A DNA stretch of 64,000 nucleotides, from contig QXEO01000553.1 in the NCBI GenBank assembly GCA_007115705.1, forward strand, positions 18,922,704 to 18,986,703, given 5' to 3'. The DNA comes from Dactylis glomerata. Lineage: Eukaryota; Streptophyta; Magnoliopsida; Poales; Poaceae. How positions within the stretch are numbered: the first letter of the stretch is position 1; each line of letters starts with the position of its first letter. Both the position numbers and the translations under genes were made by a program. Positions 10,601 through 23,185 of this stretch are shown piece by piece. A model generated the notes under the pieces. The model saw only the letters and a program-made list of their open reading frames with translations, did not search any database and was not told the DNA's origin.

Positions 10601-11237
10601 ACCGCCGTATTTCCTGGTTGAAATGGCGGCCATATAAAGTTTCCTCCCAACCAAGGAAATGCAAGAGGGGAGGTAGTTCAACTACGTCTTGGTATTCGTG
10701 GCGTCTTTGTTGGAAAGGTGTTGGAGGAGGTCGTGCGGCGGCTTTGTGACCCCAAGTGGTTCGGGCCCCGACGGTGGTGAAGCTGCATCGATCATGCAGT
10801 TGACTTTAAGACCTGGTTTTAATTTACACTTTTCTCTTCGGGTCCTCCATGTTAAAGCCAGGGACTGGATCATAGTTCTTTTTTCTTGTGTCTGGTTTTA
10901 GTTTGGGTCCTTCTAGACCCTCCCCTTTGTTCGCAAAAAAAAACGAGATCACTTTGGTAGCTGTACAATTTGCTTATTCATCATTGGGCTTTGGGCCTGA
11001 CTCGCCATGTCCATCTCACCTTAAACCAGCCCATCTCGGTGACCTCTATAGGCTCCTCTACCGAAATGCCGAGCCCACCTACGGCCTCCAGGCTGGAGTA
11101 CTAGCCCGAAATGCCGAGCCCGAAATGCCGAGCCCACCTACGGCCTCCAGGCTGGAGTCGAGCACAAACCCCGGTTCAGCCGAGAGCGGTTTGGCTCGAC
11201 CGGACCGGATCACTAGACGCGCGGACTCCCTACCGAG
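10601..11237. other. Upstream region of ALG12
   Basis: Holds the presumed promoter and 5' UTR of ALG12. A short A-run (10937-10945) after a T-rich stretch may be the tail of an old retroposon. No obvious TATA box stands at a fixed distance from the start. Confidence 0.4.
11061..11158. repeat. Short tandem duplication upstream of ALG12
   Basis: A 39-bp block starting ccgaaatgccgagcccacct occurs at 11061-11099 and again at 11120-11158, a 59-bp period, with an extra partial copy of its first 13 bases between them. Confidence 0.85.
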
Positions 11238-14200
11238 ATGGCGCCGCCGTCGACACCTACGCCGGCGGCGAGGCTACTGAGGGAGTACGGTGAGTAGCTT
11301 TGATTCGGCGCTCTCTCCGTATGGTGCTTTGCTATCGGGCTCCCGGAGCTTCTGGAACGTGGGGTTCTGCTTCTGCTGCGGTGACGGGTTTTGGGGATCT
11401 GATGCGCCGGAGCTCCCTTGCAGGTTGGGACCTGATGCTCGGCTCGATCGCCGCGTTCTACGCCGTCATGGTGCCGTACACCAAGGTGGAGGAGAGCTTC
11501 AATGTGCAGGTTCGTGCTTGGACTTCCCCCTGGCTGAATAGTTTAGGCCGCCTAGTTTGTTTTCATCTACGCTGTTTGTGGGAATAGCTATGGGTATGTT
11601 TGGGCAACATTTCGCTTAGGCACGGTAGTTAATTTGCAGCCATTTTTCTTTCCAGAATCTGTTTCAGTAATTTTCGTCGCAGAATGAAATTTATTTGAGC
11701 TTCTCCTTACCAGTATTAGTTATTTTTTGGATTTCTCCCCTTCAATTTGTTAATTTTGAATCCACTGTGTTTCTTGTGCTTGCACTTGCATTTTGATGCA
11801 GTTCCACTGCTTCGTCTAACATTTGAGTGGCTTTTTCTCTAGGCCATGCATGATATTCTGTACCACAATCATCACATTAATAAGGTAATCTCTGCTGTTA
11901 ATTTCTCTCCAGTCCTACTTCAGTATTATAGGGTTGATGTTTTTTATTTATTTGTGTAATGTGTTTCTTTCAAATTTTCTGCAGTATGACCATTTAGAGT
12001 TTCCTGGTGTTGTTCCTCGAACATTTATAGGTAATGATCACGCTGCAATGAAACCCTTGATTTGCACATGATACACAAAATATTGATGCCTGGTTCAAGC
12101 CAAATAGTTCACAAGTAGTTGATCAAACCCAGATGGCATTAAACCAGTATCAATTTAACGTGTACTACCTCTGTTCCGTTTAAATCAACGTGGCTGACTC
12201 AAGTAGGCTGCATAGGCACGGTACAAGTCCGCGTCGATTAAACACGAATGGAGGGAGTATGCCTGTATCAGATGTGATCTTAATCCCATGATGTTTTAGG
12301 TTTCACGTTTGTTCTGACAAAGTATGAGACTTTAATATCATGTGCTCTTTGTTTTCCAGGAGCATTGGTAATAGCCATTCTCTCATCGCCTGCAGATCTC
12401 ATAATGCGTCTAGTTCATGTTCGAAAGGTTTATAGTCTTCTAGCAGGTGATTATCATGAGCTTAAAACATGCTTCATTTCATGCTTATGTTCTTTACTAT
12501 AACTTCCTGGTTAGTAATGTTTGACAGATGATGTTCTTGTGTTTGCTTTTTAGTCAGATTAGTGTTGGGCTGTGCTATCCTGATGTCTTTGAGACTTTTT
12601 CGAGTTGAGGTATTCACTTTTCATTTCTGTTTCATTAGATGTTGTCGATGTGATTTTATCTTCAATGTTTATATTTACCATCGGTATTGCGGTGCCCCTG
12701 AAAATGAACAAGAACTAAACCCCATTAGTTTTCCTTGAACTGGCAAGCTAGCTACTTATAGGAAAGGAACCAAAATTACAAAACAGATATTGCTTGTGTT
12801 ATGGTGTTGCGAGAAAGTGGAGATGATATGAGTGGGAAAAAGGAGTCTGATTTTTTGGGTGTGCCTATCTAACTCATTCTGTCCTTCATTAATCAAACTT
12901 TGTCGATCTGAACTTATGTTTTAACAACTCCTAAAATCCCGACTTAGAGCATCTCCACCGGCTCTCCCAATACGCCTCCCAATAGGGCTATTGGGGCGCC
13001 GGCGCGTTTTTGGGATCACAGCGGCGGCCCCGATAGAAGGCCGGCGCTTTTTGGAGCCCAATAAAACAGCCGGCACTCCCACGCCGGTCCCTAGGCGCCA
13101 AGAGCCGATTGGGAGCGCCGGCACCCCGCGCCACGTCGGATCTCACCAAAAAGACGCCCCGGGGCCCCTCATGGCAGACATACACCGCCGTTTCATCCCA
13201 TCTCTCCTCCCACCCCCGCCAGATTTGCCATCGCCGCCGACAGCCGCCGCCGCGCCCCTGGTCGCCTCCAACCACCATACACTGCCTCTTGCCGCAGAGT
13301 AGACGCCGGCCATCTCGCCACCCGCTTCCCCAAGCTCCACCGCCCACTACCAGTAGCTGCCCTTGGATTTTATGGGTCCTCTAGCCACACTTGATGAACT
13401 GCCAGTGGAATTTTCTGCATTCCTCGCCATGCATCAAGAAATCCGCAACCGAGACGAACATAATCGTCTTCAGGAGGATTTAGTGGAGCATTTGTGGACT
13501 CGGAGAGGAAATGCTCAGTGATTTGATTTATTTTCTGTTTGAATTTTTGTATGAAAAATTATACTTTTGTACTATTTGTGTGATTCAAACTCTAAAAATG
13601 TTGTAAGTTTATAACTCTATAAATTTGTTATATTTTTCATACACTTTTTGTATTTGTAATTTAGTGCCTGAATGCTATTTGGGCCAGCGGCATTGGGAGC
13701 GCCGGTGTGGGACGGCGGTCCAATAGCAAGGGAGCGCCTGCCGGCGCTACCCATACGCGCCTGTCGGCGCCCCTGGCGGCGCTTATTTGGGGAGCGCCGG
13801 TGGAGATGCTCTAGTGGGCAAATGTGTCTCAATACTAGCAGTCTGCAGCCACCATCGCCTTGGTCCATGAGCATGGTTAGGGTGCCGGCTGTATTGTGAG
13901 TCCCCATAGTATTTTAATATAAATATGCTTTTCTTCATGTAGTAGATCCTAGTACCATGATCCAAATTTGATACTGGCTTTAGTGGAAGTATACCTAAAG
14001 TGCATGATTCTCTGTTCTACAGCGAGCATATGTGCTCAGTACACTGATCTTGTTTGGACCCTAGCTTTTCGTTCTTGGTTTGGAGCTGATACACTTACAA
14101 ACTGTACTTCTGAACCTGCTCAGATTCCACAGAGTTAAGTTTCTTCTAGCAAAACAAAACAGAACAACTTAGGTGTTGTTTGAAACCTCTGCAGAAACTT

Positions 14201-15092
14201 TGAAGTGCTACATATCATCATGAATCATTGTATCCACAATATCCCTTTGGCTTGTATTGCTTTGCATTGACTGTTCTGTGTCTTCTCAAATAGCTCTTAA
14301 ATGGATTTTTTGTATGACAATGAGCATGAGCTGTCGCCCTGTCCCTGGAAACATCATGATTTGCCTTGCTCGTTTATGACAAGCAGATAAAAAGAAAGTT
14401 TGGTCGCCATGTTGAAGCATTCTTCGTGATGCTAACCGCTATCCAGTTTCACATTTTGTTCTACTCAACTCGGCCCCTTCCAAATATATTAGCTTTAGCT
14501 TTAGGTGAGCACATTAACTGTTTACTCTTTTTATATGGAAATAGCATCAATCTACTTAGGAGATTTTAGTATTCATGCAACTCATATTTTCTTTATGTTC
14601 TGCAGTTAACCTGGCATACTCTTTCTGGTTCAAGGGAAATTACCTACGCACGTTACAGGCACTGGTAGGCCTTTTACCAATCATATATACACTGGTGTTC
14701 CAAAATATAGCTACCACACATGTAAATATTAAGTACAACAAATGGGGAGTTTTAGACATCATGATATAACTCTTAGTTCTTACTCTAGGTTCAGTAAAAC
14801 CTGCTATTATTTTACTAAGTTGGAAAAAATAGATCTTAGTTTCTTCACTTCAATATCAGCGAAATATGTTTCATTTTTACCAAACTTCGTCTAATTCTCC
14901 ATTTACTTGCAGATTGTTGCAGCCACTATTTTTAGATGTGATGTGATTCTGCTTCTAGGTACAGTAGGGATTACACTTCTGCTGGTGAGTGTCTGGCTTA
15001 TCAGACTCTATTTCCTTTGAACAGTTGCTTTTTTTATTTGCGACATTTGCTTTAGTTGGTTAGTACATAGATTTGTTTGGAAGGAGGCTGAC

Positions 15093-15167
<75 letters not shown>

Positions 15168-18100
15168 ACATGCCAGCTATTATAAACTTCATATTACTTG
15201 GTTGCTTGTTTGATTTGATATCCAAGTAACTTTTGTCATTTAGTAAATTTTCCTGCAATTTCAGGGTTCAGGTTAGTTGAGGTTTTACCACATCAACTTT
15301 TGTGTTCCTGTAGTGAATTAGTTAAACTTGTGTCGAGGATGATAACATGTGAGGTATGAGAAGTGGGTCACTAGACTATGATAAAATGACACTCTCAGAA
15401 AGCTGTAATAATCTTTCATAGTCAAATTTTTATTTACTTATTTGCATTTGGGTAATATATATGTATTACTGTTGTAATATTTATTTGTAAAGTCGGATGG
15501 ACTTAGGTACACTAAGATTTAAATTTGATAATGCCATGACAGAGCAGGTCTTTTTCTCTATTGGAGGCCGTAAAGTGTTGCCTAAGCACCGCCCTTGTAT
15601 GCATCGGTATGTATCTTTATACTACCTTGAGTTTTTCTGTGAGCTAACTTAACTCGAATGTGTATGAAACTTTGTTTCACTATGAATAATCTTCTCAGGT
15701 TTCACAGTACTGGTTGACTCCATAATGTGGCAGAGAATCACGTGGCCAGAATTTGAAGTACTCTGGTTTAATTCAGTTCTGAACCGAAGTTCAGAATGGG
15801 GCGTATCCTTATGTTTCTTGTGAAACTGCAATCTGTTTATTAATTAATTTCTGATAAAAATACGTTGCTGAAAATATTTTTAAACAATAATGTTCACTAA
15901 TACTTTGCAGTGCACCTTGGGACATACTACCCTTTGTCTTATGAACAAGAAATTTATGCCTTTTCCTCCTGACTATATAAGTCTTAAGTGTTGTCCTCTT
16001 TCTTTTACTTGGATCTGCACCGAACATTCCTGCTAACCTATGTATGCATGTGCTCAAAAGGAGGAAACATAACATACACATATTTGTTGGATTTTAAGAG
16101 ATGCCCTCTTCTTATTTCTTGATTGGTTAATTAATATCCAAGTAACACTGTTGTGAAACACGTACCTCTGTTCTCCATGACTATTTATACTTCAGACACA
16201 TCCGATCCATTGGTACTTCACCTCAGCACTTCCACGCTCCATGCTTGTGGCCTACCCTCTTTGCTTGGTAAGATAAGGTCTCGACATTAAAAAGTTCATT
16301 ATGCTGCTTGGCTAGGACAAGTGCATTGCATTGTGTTGAATATTAAATGTCATGTGACCTTGTGACGATTTCGTCAGCTTGTAGCATGTATAACAGTGAA
16401 TTTCCTGTCAGATCAACATATTCATAGTTAATCAACTAGTTACCTCTAAAAAAGTTAATTAAGTGCCACTTTTACATGGACTCTGTCTTAAGTATACCAT
16501 TCCACTGAATCAGCTAATGATATATATTTTTCTAAAGTAGTTGAGGTATTACTGGTTGTTTTGTGATGCTTAAAAATAGGCAATATATCTCATCAAGCAT
16601 TTCTATTATTGCCAGGTTGGTGCTCTTCTTGATAGGAGGATAGTGCCATATGTGCTTCCAGTGACCTTATTTGTTGTACTCTATTCGAAACTCCCACATA
16701 AGGTTATACTTAATGTCTGGATACTATTTTAATTTTTTATATCTGAAGAACATCGTGCTAATCTTGCACATAATGACTGCTATTTATATTTCAGGAGCTT
16801 CGCTTTATAATTGTCGCAATTCCCATGCTTAACGTGTCGTCTTCTCTGGCAGCAAGCAGACTGTGAGCACAACCATTTTGCCATGTTATCTACTTCCTAC
16901 AATTTTGTCATCCTTCATGTCATATGTCGTCTCTACCTTTATTCTTGGCTCCATGCTTTTGACTGGTCATTTCTGCCTGTCTTCATTCATTTCCAGATAC
17001 AATAACAGAAAGAAAGCTGGGTGGAATTTCCTTTATGTTCTCATGCTCGGTGCCTTTCTTGTCAGGTAGACCAATTCACCCTTAAAGATTATGTTTCTGT
17101 TTTGAAATAGCATATGATAAGTTACTATTGTAAGCTAACATATAAATCTTTTAGTCTTGGATACTCTGCTGTGAGTTTCATGGCCTCCTACAGCAATTAT
17201 CCTGGTGGCAATGCTCTAAAGGCTCTACATGAAGCAGGTGAGCTCTACTTGAAAAACACTGAAGTATGATCCGAGTCATCCGACACCAATTCTGTTCTAT
17301 ATGCAGAAACTGCAAAACATTGATTACCTGTATTTTACTCTGAATCATAAGCACGAAATGACAAATTGAGAAGCTTTTGAATCTTAGTAACTTATGCTGT
17401 TTTTATCAGTCATTGGTAGGCTCACAATTGTTAACCTTCATTGGTGCCAGTTTCCAATTGACTTTGCATTCGTCTTTCACCAGATTCTTCTGCGAAGGAA
17501 AAAATGGTTCACATCGATGCCTTTACCGCGATGAGCGGAGTTTCTCGTTTCTGCGAAAATGAATATCCTTGGAGGTCCGCTACTAAACCATAAAGTTATT
17601 TTGGAATCTTGTATATGCTTGTCTTTTTGCTGCTTCCGCTTCCCTGGCCGACATAAAAAGGGTTCTCTCTTACCAGCTATTCTCTCAATTCTTTTAATAA
17701 AGTGCACTTGTGAGTGCCTCCTTATATCCTACAATCTCCTATCCAAAATGTATGTTCTTTTAAAATTTCACCAGACAAGCATTTTTAAGTTGGACCATCT
17801 GTAAAGAAAAAGTACTAGCATCCAAAAGATCAAATTGATATTACTAGGTTTACATGAAACATGTTCTTATAAGGTATAGTTATTATTATGCGGGGCAACA
17901 TGTTTGCACAGATATGTATGGTCAAGGTATCATCTTGAAGACTGTTCTAAATTTTGGATCAGAGGAAGTAGATCATATGCTAGTACCTTGTATTGTATGC
18001 TCTGATGCTTTGTGCCAGTAGTTCTGTTTGTACACTGCTGGCATCTAGCTAGATCCTCGCTGCTAATACTGATGTTCTTCTATCGAGAAGAGGCTCCTAT

Positions 18101-18966
18101 AATCACGCCTCTGAACTATGATGAGTCGCAAACTGCCATACACAGACAAGAGTTGTCACCACTACTCCATTGTTGATTATATCGTTAGGTGTATTTTCAT
18201 ATTGCACAAACATTAATTATACTCTGCAGCAAGCTGATGTTTGTTGACTTTGCTTACCCTGCTAGTGAGTCCACATTGCTTTATACTGGTATCTAAATTT
18301 TGTGCTTACTTTCTGGGCACCCATTTTGTTCGATGGCAGGTACTCGAAGGAGGAGGACATCTCCATTGACGAATATCAGACAAGAAATTTCACGTATCTA
18401 CTGAAGTGAGTATAAGTAAATTTTCTCGCATCTTTTTGTTGCCCTGTCCTTTTTTAAATGGAAACTAAAATTTGCGTGAACCACTGCCAAGTGGGGGAAT
18501 GGAAGCTCTTGATAGCCACTTGCTGATAATAATACTGTATGAAAAGCATGTGCGCGTATCTTAATTGTGAATGTGCCAGAAGAGGCAAATCACCAAAAGG
18601 GAACTCGTGAGCTTTGATTAACACGAATCTCAATCCTGATAAGCTTCTTTTTTGTTGGACTTATCAAAACAGTGAGCACCGCAGCATCAGCGGATACAGG
18701 TGCCTGTTTGCGGTGGACGGGTTCTCCAGAGCGAAAATCCAGCCCCGATTTCCACCGCTCTCTCTGGTACGCCATCAGCCTCACCGTTAGCGCACTCAGC
18801 TGCTCCATCATCCGGCATTTATACTCTTTACTTGTCTCTCTCTGTGCCTCGATCAGCTCGCTAACCCCAGCATTCACTACTGCAGGTGAAAGAGCCCAAA
18901 GTGTTCGCACATGGGAACACGGGAGATCCCGATATCCTCTCGCTAGATTGGCCCGGCTGCCCCTGA
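11238..18966 (+). CDS. ALG12: ALG12: Dol-P-Man alpha-1,6-mannosyltransferase, complete, 20 exons
   Basis: Exons: 11238-11289, 11424-11509, 11843-11884, 11985-12030, 12360-12446, 12554-12609, 14387-14504, 14606-14664, 14913-14984, 15543-15606, 15699-15802, 16196-16267, 16616-16702, 16795-16862, 16997-17065, 17155-17237, 17484-17574, 18340-18405, 18673-18766, 18886-18966. All phases join and the sum is 1497 bases, 498 residues plus TGA, close to the usual plant length. The GT22 signature is PYTKVEESFN (residues 35-44), then YDHLEFPGVVPRTFIG (61-76), WPEFEVLWFNSVLNRSSEWG, LPHKELRFI and NYPGGNALKALHEA. The enzyme is a multi-pass ER membrane protein that adds an alpha-1,6 mannose to the dolichol-linked Man7 glycan, using dolichol-phosphate mannose as donor; the product feeds N-glycosylation and ER quality control. 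I see no stop, frameshift or lost splice site. Intron 6 (1777 bp) is swollen by a transposon. Confidence 0.96.
12165..12257. mobile_element. Small Stowaway-type MITE in ALG12 intron 4
   Basis: 93 bp from ctacctctgttccgttt to gaatggagggag, flanked by TA (12163-12164 and 12258-12259). The terminal sequences are those of Stowaway. The inside is unrelated to the copies at 1.7 and 20.7 kb. Confidence 0.85.
12947..13811 (+). mobile_element. PIF/Harbinger deletion derivative in ALG12 intron 6
   Basis: 865 bp with inverted ends gagcatctccaccggc and gccggtggagatgctc. The flanks are TTA and TAG, so the target duplication is either TA or a decayed TTA. The GC-rich left part is followed by a transposase tail (see next entry). 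It accounts for half of intron 6 and seems not to disturb the splice sites. Confidence 0.85.
13430..13521 (+). pseudogene. C-terminal remnant of a Harbinger transposase
   Basis: The frame reads HQEIRNRDEHNRLQEDLVEH and then LWTRRGN before a stop at 13519-13521. This matches the C-terminus of plant PIF/Harbinger (HARBI1/ALP1-like) transposases. The catalytic DDE domain is missing, so it can move only with help in trans. Confidence 0.75.
15096..15170. repeat. Compound microsatellite (TC)n(CA)n
   Basis: About 47 bases of TC/CT repeat run straight into 28 bases of CA repeat, in ALG12 intron 9. Likely length-polymorphic. Confidence 0.95.
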
Positions 18967-20717
18967 GGCAAAGAGGGTGCCTGCCCAGATCTCCGTCTGT
19001 CACTGGACCACTAACTAGCAGCAGTAAAATATGCGTGAATCATCTCAGTCTCCAGCTCTGGAAGGTGCCATCTTCTTAAGGTTAAGACGCCCCAGAAAAT
19101 CTCACATGTACTCGGAGAGGAGTTGGTTTGGGCCTTGCTGTCCTTATCTTATCTGGTGTTGCTGCTAGTAGACAGTAGTAGACAAATAAAGGAACAAGAG
19201 AACAAGGAGGATGACGAAAAGGGTTGTATTCTATCTGCAGTGCATCAGTGCGCTCGCTGTGTGCCTCCTAATCGATGACACGTCCGTCCGCTGCGATAAA
19301 GTGTAAATCATGTGCCGTTGGTTAAACTTAAACCGTGCGAGGTCAAACGTAGGGCTCTCGCTGACGGCTCCGCGATATGGTTGTTGACAGTTGACGCCGG
19401 CGCATCGGAACGGTCCGGGTGGAGCCGCCGAGCACCACCCCTCCTCGGTCGCCGCGTCCACAGAGCCAGAGGGTTGCTCCTGCCGCCACCAGATCGAGAT
19501 GGAGGGGTGGATTTGCTTCGTGTCTCTCCCCGTTTCCGTGCTGCATCTGCTCCATTCCCCCGGGCACGCTGCTTCGCAGTCAGGATCGAGGATTGGGCTC
19601 TGTTCCTCGCTCTCCCTGCTGCTGCTGCTGCTATGACGCCAGCAATCGAGTGCCAACAGCTCGTAATCCCCGAGACCCGAGCCGAGCCTTTTTCCCTTCC
19701 CGGGACACATCACGTCGCGCCACCGTGCATTGACACCGGATCGATCGGCTAGATAGCTAGCTAGGTGGATACTCGAATCGCCCTTGGGAATCGAGCGGAC
19801 GGCTGCGGCGGCCGCGTTGCCCCCTTGTCTCGCCGTCGTCACCGCTCCAGGACACAAGCCGTCGTCATCTACTACACGGTCATGGTCATGGGGTACACAT
19901 TGGAACCGAAAGTAAAGAAGCACCGAGCCATAGCTGCACAAGTACTTGCCCTGGCCCGGTCCTAGCTAGTACTACTTGCATCGCCTCCATTCAATTCTCC
20001 GTGCCGCATAGGTCGACCGCTGCATTATTCATTCATCCGGTCGGTCACCATTTGTTTAGCTCTAGTACCCGTAATCGTCTTCCCTTTTTGGTTACAATTA
20101 GTTCTAGCCAGTAGACTGATTCGTCGCCTCCAATCCAACCGATGCCGCCCGTACATGGTGAACGAAACGAACTTTTGCTAGTACTGTATGAATATGATGC
20201 CACCCACAACCAACGTGCACATCGGCGACAGTGATCTCCGAGCCCTGGCCACCACCAATTGCCGCAAAAGCCCATCTTCTGATCTCATCACTTCTCCTTT
20301 TATATGCACAGGTTGCTTTCTGACCTACTGAGACGGGCGGCGGTAGGAGCATGGCATATACGGTAACTCCACTGGTTAGGCACGTACCCTTCGAATTTAG
20401 GCCGGGGAAACCACCCCGGGATTCCCACCTCCGGAATAGGACGTCGTGCTCGTGCGCCGACGCCAAAGCTAGGGCCATGACGCGGAACCGACGGTGAAAT
20501 GCAACCGAATCCACGCATGGGCACGGCGATGGGGGAGACACCAGACCATATGGTCACATGGACGCGGCGAGCACACGGGAGGAGCTCCATCCTCTCAGCC
20601 ATGAAACGAAACGATACAGAGCCAAATTGCCCTCGAAAAAGAAAGAAAATGAGACACAGCTGCTGCCAAAGAGCAACTCTAGCAGTGACCACCGTAACCG
20701 CAAGTACATGCCATATA
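18967..20717. other. ALG12 3' UTR and intergenic DNA
   Basis: The first 220 bases are the likely 3' UTR. Beyond it, open frames up to 236 codons on either strand (for example 19231-19941 minus) overlap each other in GC-rich sequence and show no domain. I call no gene here. Confidence 0.5.
19185..19190 (+). terminator. Candidate poly-A signal of ALG12
   Basis: AATAAA about 220 bases after the ALG12 stop, within the usual range for a plant 3' UTR. Confidence 0.5.
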
Positions 20718-20875
20718 CTCCCTCCGTTTAGAAATATAAGATGTTTTAGCTTTGTGAAGCTAATGTATCTAGACATCTTTTAGTGTATAGATTCAAACGA
20801 ACCTATACACTAAAAGATGTTTAGATACATTCACTTCACAAAACTAAAACATCTTATATTTCTGAACGGAGGGAG
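20718..20875. mobile_element. Stowaway MITE, copy 2 of the 1.7-kb family
   Basis: 158 bp, ctccctccgtttagaaatat to aacggagggag, with TA on both sides (20716-20717, 20876-20877). It is nearly identical to the copy at 1666-1825 along its whole length and also forms a near-perfect hairpin. Confidence 0.96.
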
Positions 20876-21610
20876 TAGAAAACAGGTTTTACAGTTTTAT
20901 TTGTGCCGGCGCGAGACAGAGCCTGAAAACTGGACCTGTACACTCAAATATTCACCTCGTCAAACACCCGTATCATCACCTTGGCAAACCATCCGCTGTA
21001 TCTTCGTCAGTGTGAAGATACTCATGTGCGGGGATGCCATATGCGATCACCCGCATACCTGACGAGATTTTCAGGTAGGCGCTAAACCCTAGCTGTCCGG
21101 CAGCGTTTCTCCAACGAGTAAGTTACCGACAGTTCTCCTCGCAAGCATTAACGATTTTGACAAACAAATCTCGCTGCATTCGGTACCTTCTACGGAAGAG
21201 GAAGGGCGGATATGTCGGTACCTCAGCAAAATAATCTGGGCTCTGCTTCAATAGGCTCCTTTTTCTCTAAAAGTTTCGGCCGGAAACACATGGACGGCCG
21301 AGATCGCCCGATACCCCTTCGGCTAGCGGCGCACGGATCCGGTCTGGGTCCGATCTGGGTACCCTAGAAAGGCCGTAGAGCCCATTTGTACATACCGTAT
21401 ACGCTGACATGTCCCGTATACGCTGACGTGTCCCATACCCGTATGTCGGCGTGTCCCGTATAGGTACCCCAACCGTCCCATTATCTCCCCCCCACCTCCA
21501 TCTCATCCCGTCGTTCCCCATTTCATACCAAATCAAGAAACCCTACCTACCCCGCACCGTCCGCCTCCCCCAAATCAAGAAAGGGCATCCTTGTGCGGTT
21601 TGATCCGGCG
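20876..21610. other. Intergenic, upstream of the XS zinc-finger gene
   Basis: No gene seen. Around 21390-21470 a phrase like cccgtatacgctgacgtgtc recurs three to four times with small changes; this may be promoter DNA of the next gene. Confidence 0.4.
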
Positions 21611-23185
21611 ATGGCGAAGGCGTTGGGATCCGGCGAAGCTGCATCGGCTGCCATGGCCGCGGTGGTGGCTTCCGTCGTGGAGGTGGAGGGGCATGGAGAT
21701 TAGGCGGCCCAATCTGCAGAGGTGGAGGCGGTGGCTCCCGTGACGGGGGTCAAGCGGAAGAGGGTTGCGGAGGCGGATGGATCAGGCGAAGATGCATCGG
21801 CTGCCATGGCCGCGGTGCTAGAGGGGCAGGGAGATGAGGCGGCGGGATTCGGATTTGCCAAGGCGGAAGGAGGCGGCGTCGAGGGCGCAACGGCGCTGGT
21901 CGGCGGCGTCGAGGGCGCACCGGCGCCGGACGGCGGCGTCGAGGGCGCACCGGCGCTGGAGGACGGCGTCGAGGGTGCACCTGCGCTGGACGGCGGAGTC
22001 GAGGGCGTACTGGCGCTGGTCGGCGGCTTTGAGGGCGCACCGGCGCTGGTCGGCGGCTTCGAGGGTGCACCGGTGCTAGTTGGCGACGTCGCCGTTGAGG
22101 TGGATGTCGCTGGAGGCTTCGTCGGTGCGGTGGAGGTTGTGAACGCCCCTGGCCTCGCCCCCTATGATCCAGGATACTTCTCTGACACGGAGGAAGTGGT
22201 ACGTTCTTGTGTAAATATGGTTTGTTATTAGTGTTTTTTAAATTTTGCATTTGCATTGCCTTCTTTGAGATAGGCCTCAGATGATAGGGTTAGAAATTAG
22301 GGTTTGTAGATTTTAGATTTTTCATTTTATTCTTAGGTGTTGATTGTGACCGTAAATTAGGGTTTGTAGATTTTAGTTTTCTCGTAATAACAAGACAACA
22401 TCTAGCATAGAAGAAATGTGTGCCTGTGACCGTAAATTTAGGCATATATCTTGTTTTTCTCATCAAAGCCATTCTGTCTCAACCGCTGTGTTAATTTATA
22501 AATTAGGGTTTAAGCCCTATGATCAAAATTAAATATGTAATTTCTTACATTGCTAATATAGTTGTGTATTTGGTCTAGCTAATTGTGTTGCTTTGTTGGA
22601 AGAATTTAATTGGTTAAGTAGGCTATTTAGTTGTGACTTTGATATATGGTAAACTATATATATTTCTGCTTGTTTGTTCGATATCTAGATTGTTATAGTT
22701 TACCATATCTGTACTATAATGTTTGTGTTTCCGGTTTGGGATTTATTATAATTAAATAGAAAATATATGCAAGATTAATTGTACTCCTTTATGTGAATGC
22801 TTTCATAGCTAAATAATTAATAGCTATTATTCATTTACATACTTAAAATGTGTATGCTATAATGAAGTGCTCATTTTTCTTGTCTTTGCAGTATGATAGC
22901 GGTGATGATGTCGATGAGTACAACCGTTCATCCTACGAGCAGAGGCAGCTGACCAAGTTTCAGAATGGATAGCTCAGGGTGATGAGAAAAGGGAAGTACT
23001 CTTGCCCTTTTTGCCCCAGCAAGATCAAGGCTGGGGATAGGCAGTCTTTGGAGATGCATGCTCTGGACTTGCGCCATACCTCAGAGAAGATCCAGGACAG
23101 GGCTGACCATCAGGCCCTCGCTAAGTTCCTTTACGGTGATAACCTGCCAGAATTTGGCAGGCCTTCCAGGAGGAGGAGGCACTGA
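21611..23185 (+). pseudogene. XS-type zinc-finger protein gene, two exons, two in-frame TAG codons
   Basis: Exon 1 is 21611-22198 and exon 2 is 22892-23185, joined in phase 0 through a gtacgt donor and a ttgcag acceptor. One frame runs from ATG at 21611 to TGA at 23183, 293 codons, but holds TAG at 21701-21703 (codon 31) and at 22970-22972 (codon 223). Residues 234-237 are CPFC, followed by an HA pair and ADHQALAKFLYGD. This is the zinc finger that precedes XS domains in SGS3-related plant proteins; no XS domain follows. Residues before and after the second stop both fit the finger family (YEQRQLTKFQNG, stop, LRVMRKGKYSCPFC), so that stop is a late lesion. The first lies in an internal duplication whose other copy has GAG at the same place. 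Exon 1 also carries a 10-residue repeat. Probably a pseudogene; a short product from an internal start cannot be excluded. Confidence 0.75.
21878..22087 (+). repeat. Seven copies of a 30-bp coding repeat
   Basis: The unit encodes VEGAPALDGG with small changes (VEGATALVGG, VEGAPAPDGG, FEGAPALVGG and so on). Seven units fill exactly 210 bases, all in frame with the XS zinc-finger gene. Confidence 0.95.

Noticed and set aside
19231..19941. A 236-codon minus-strand open frame
   Set aside because: No domain, no gene context, and other frames on both strands are open over the same GC-rich stretch.
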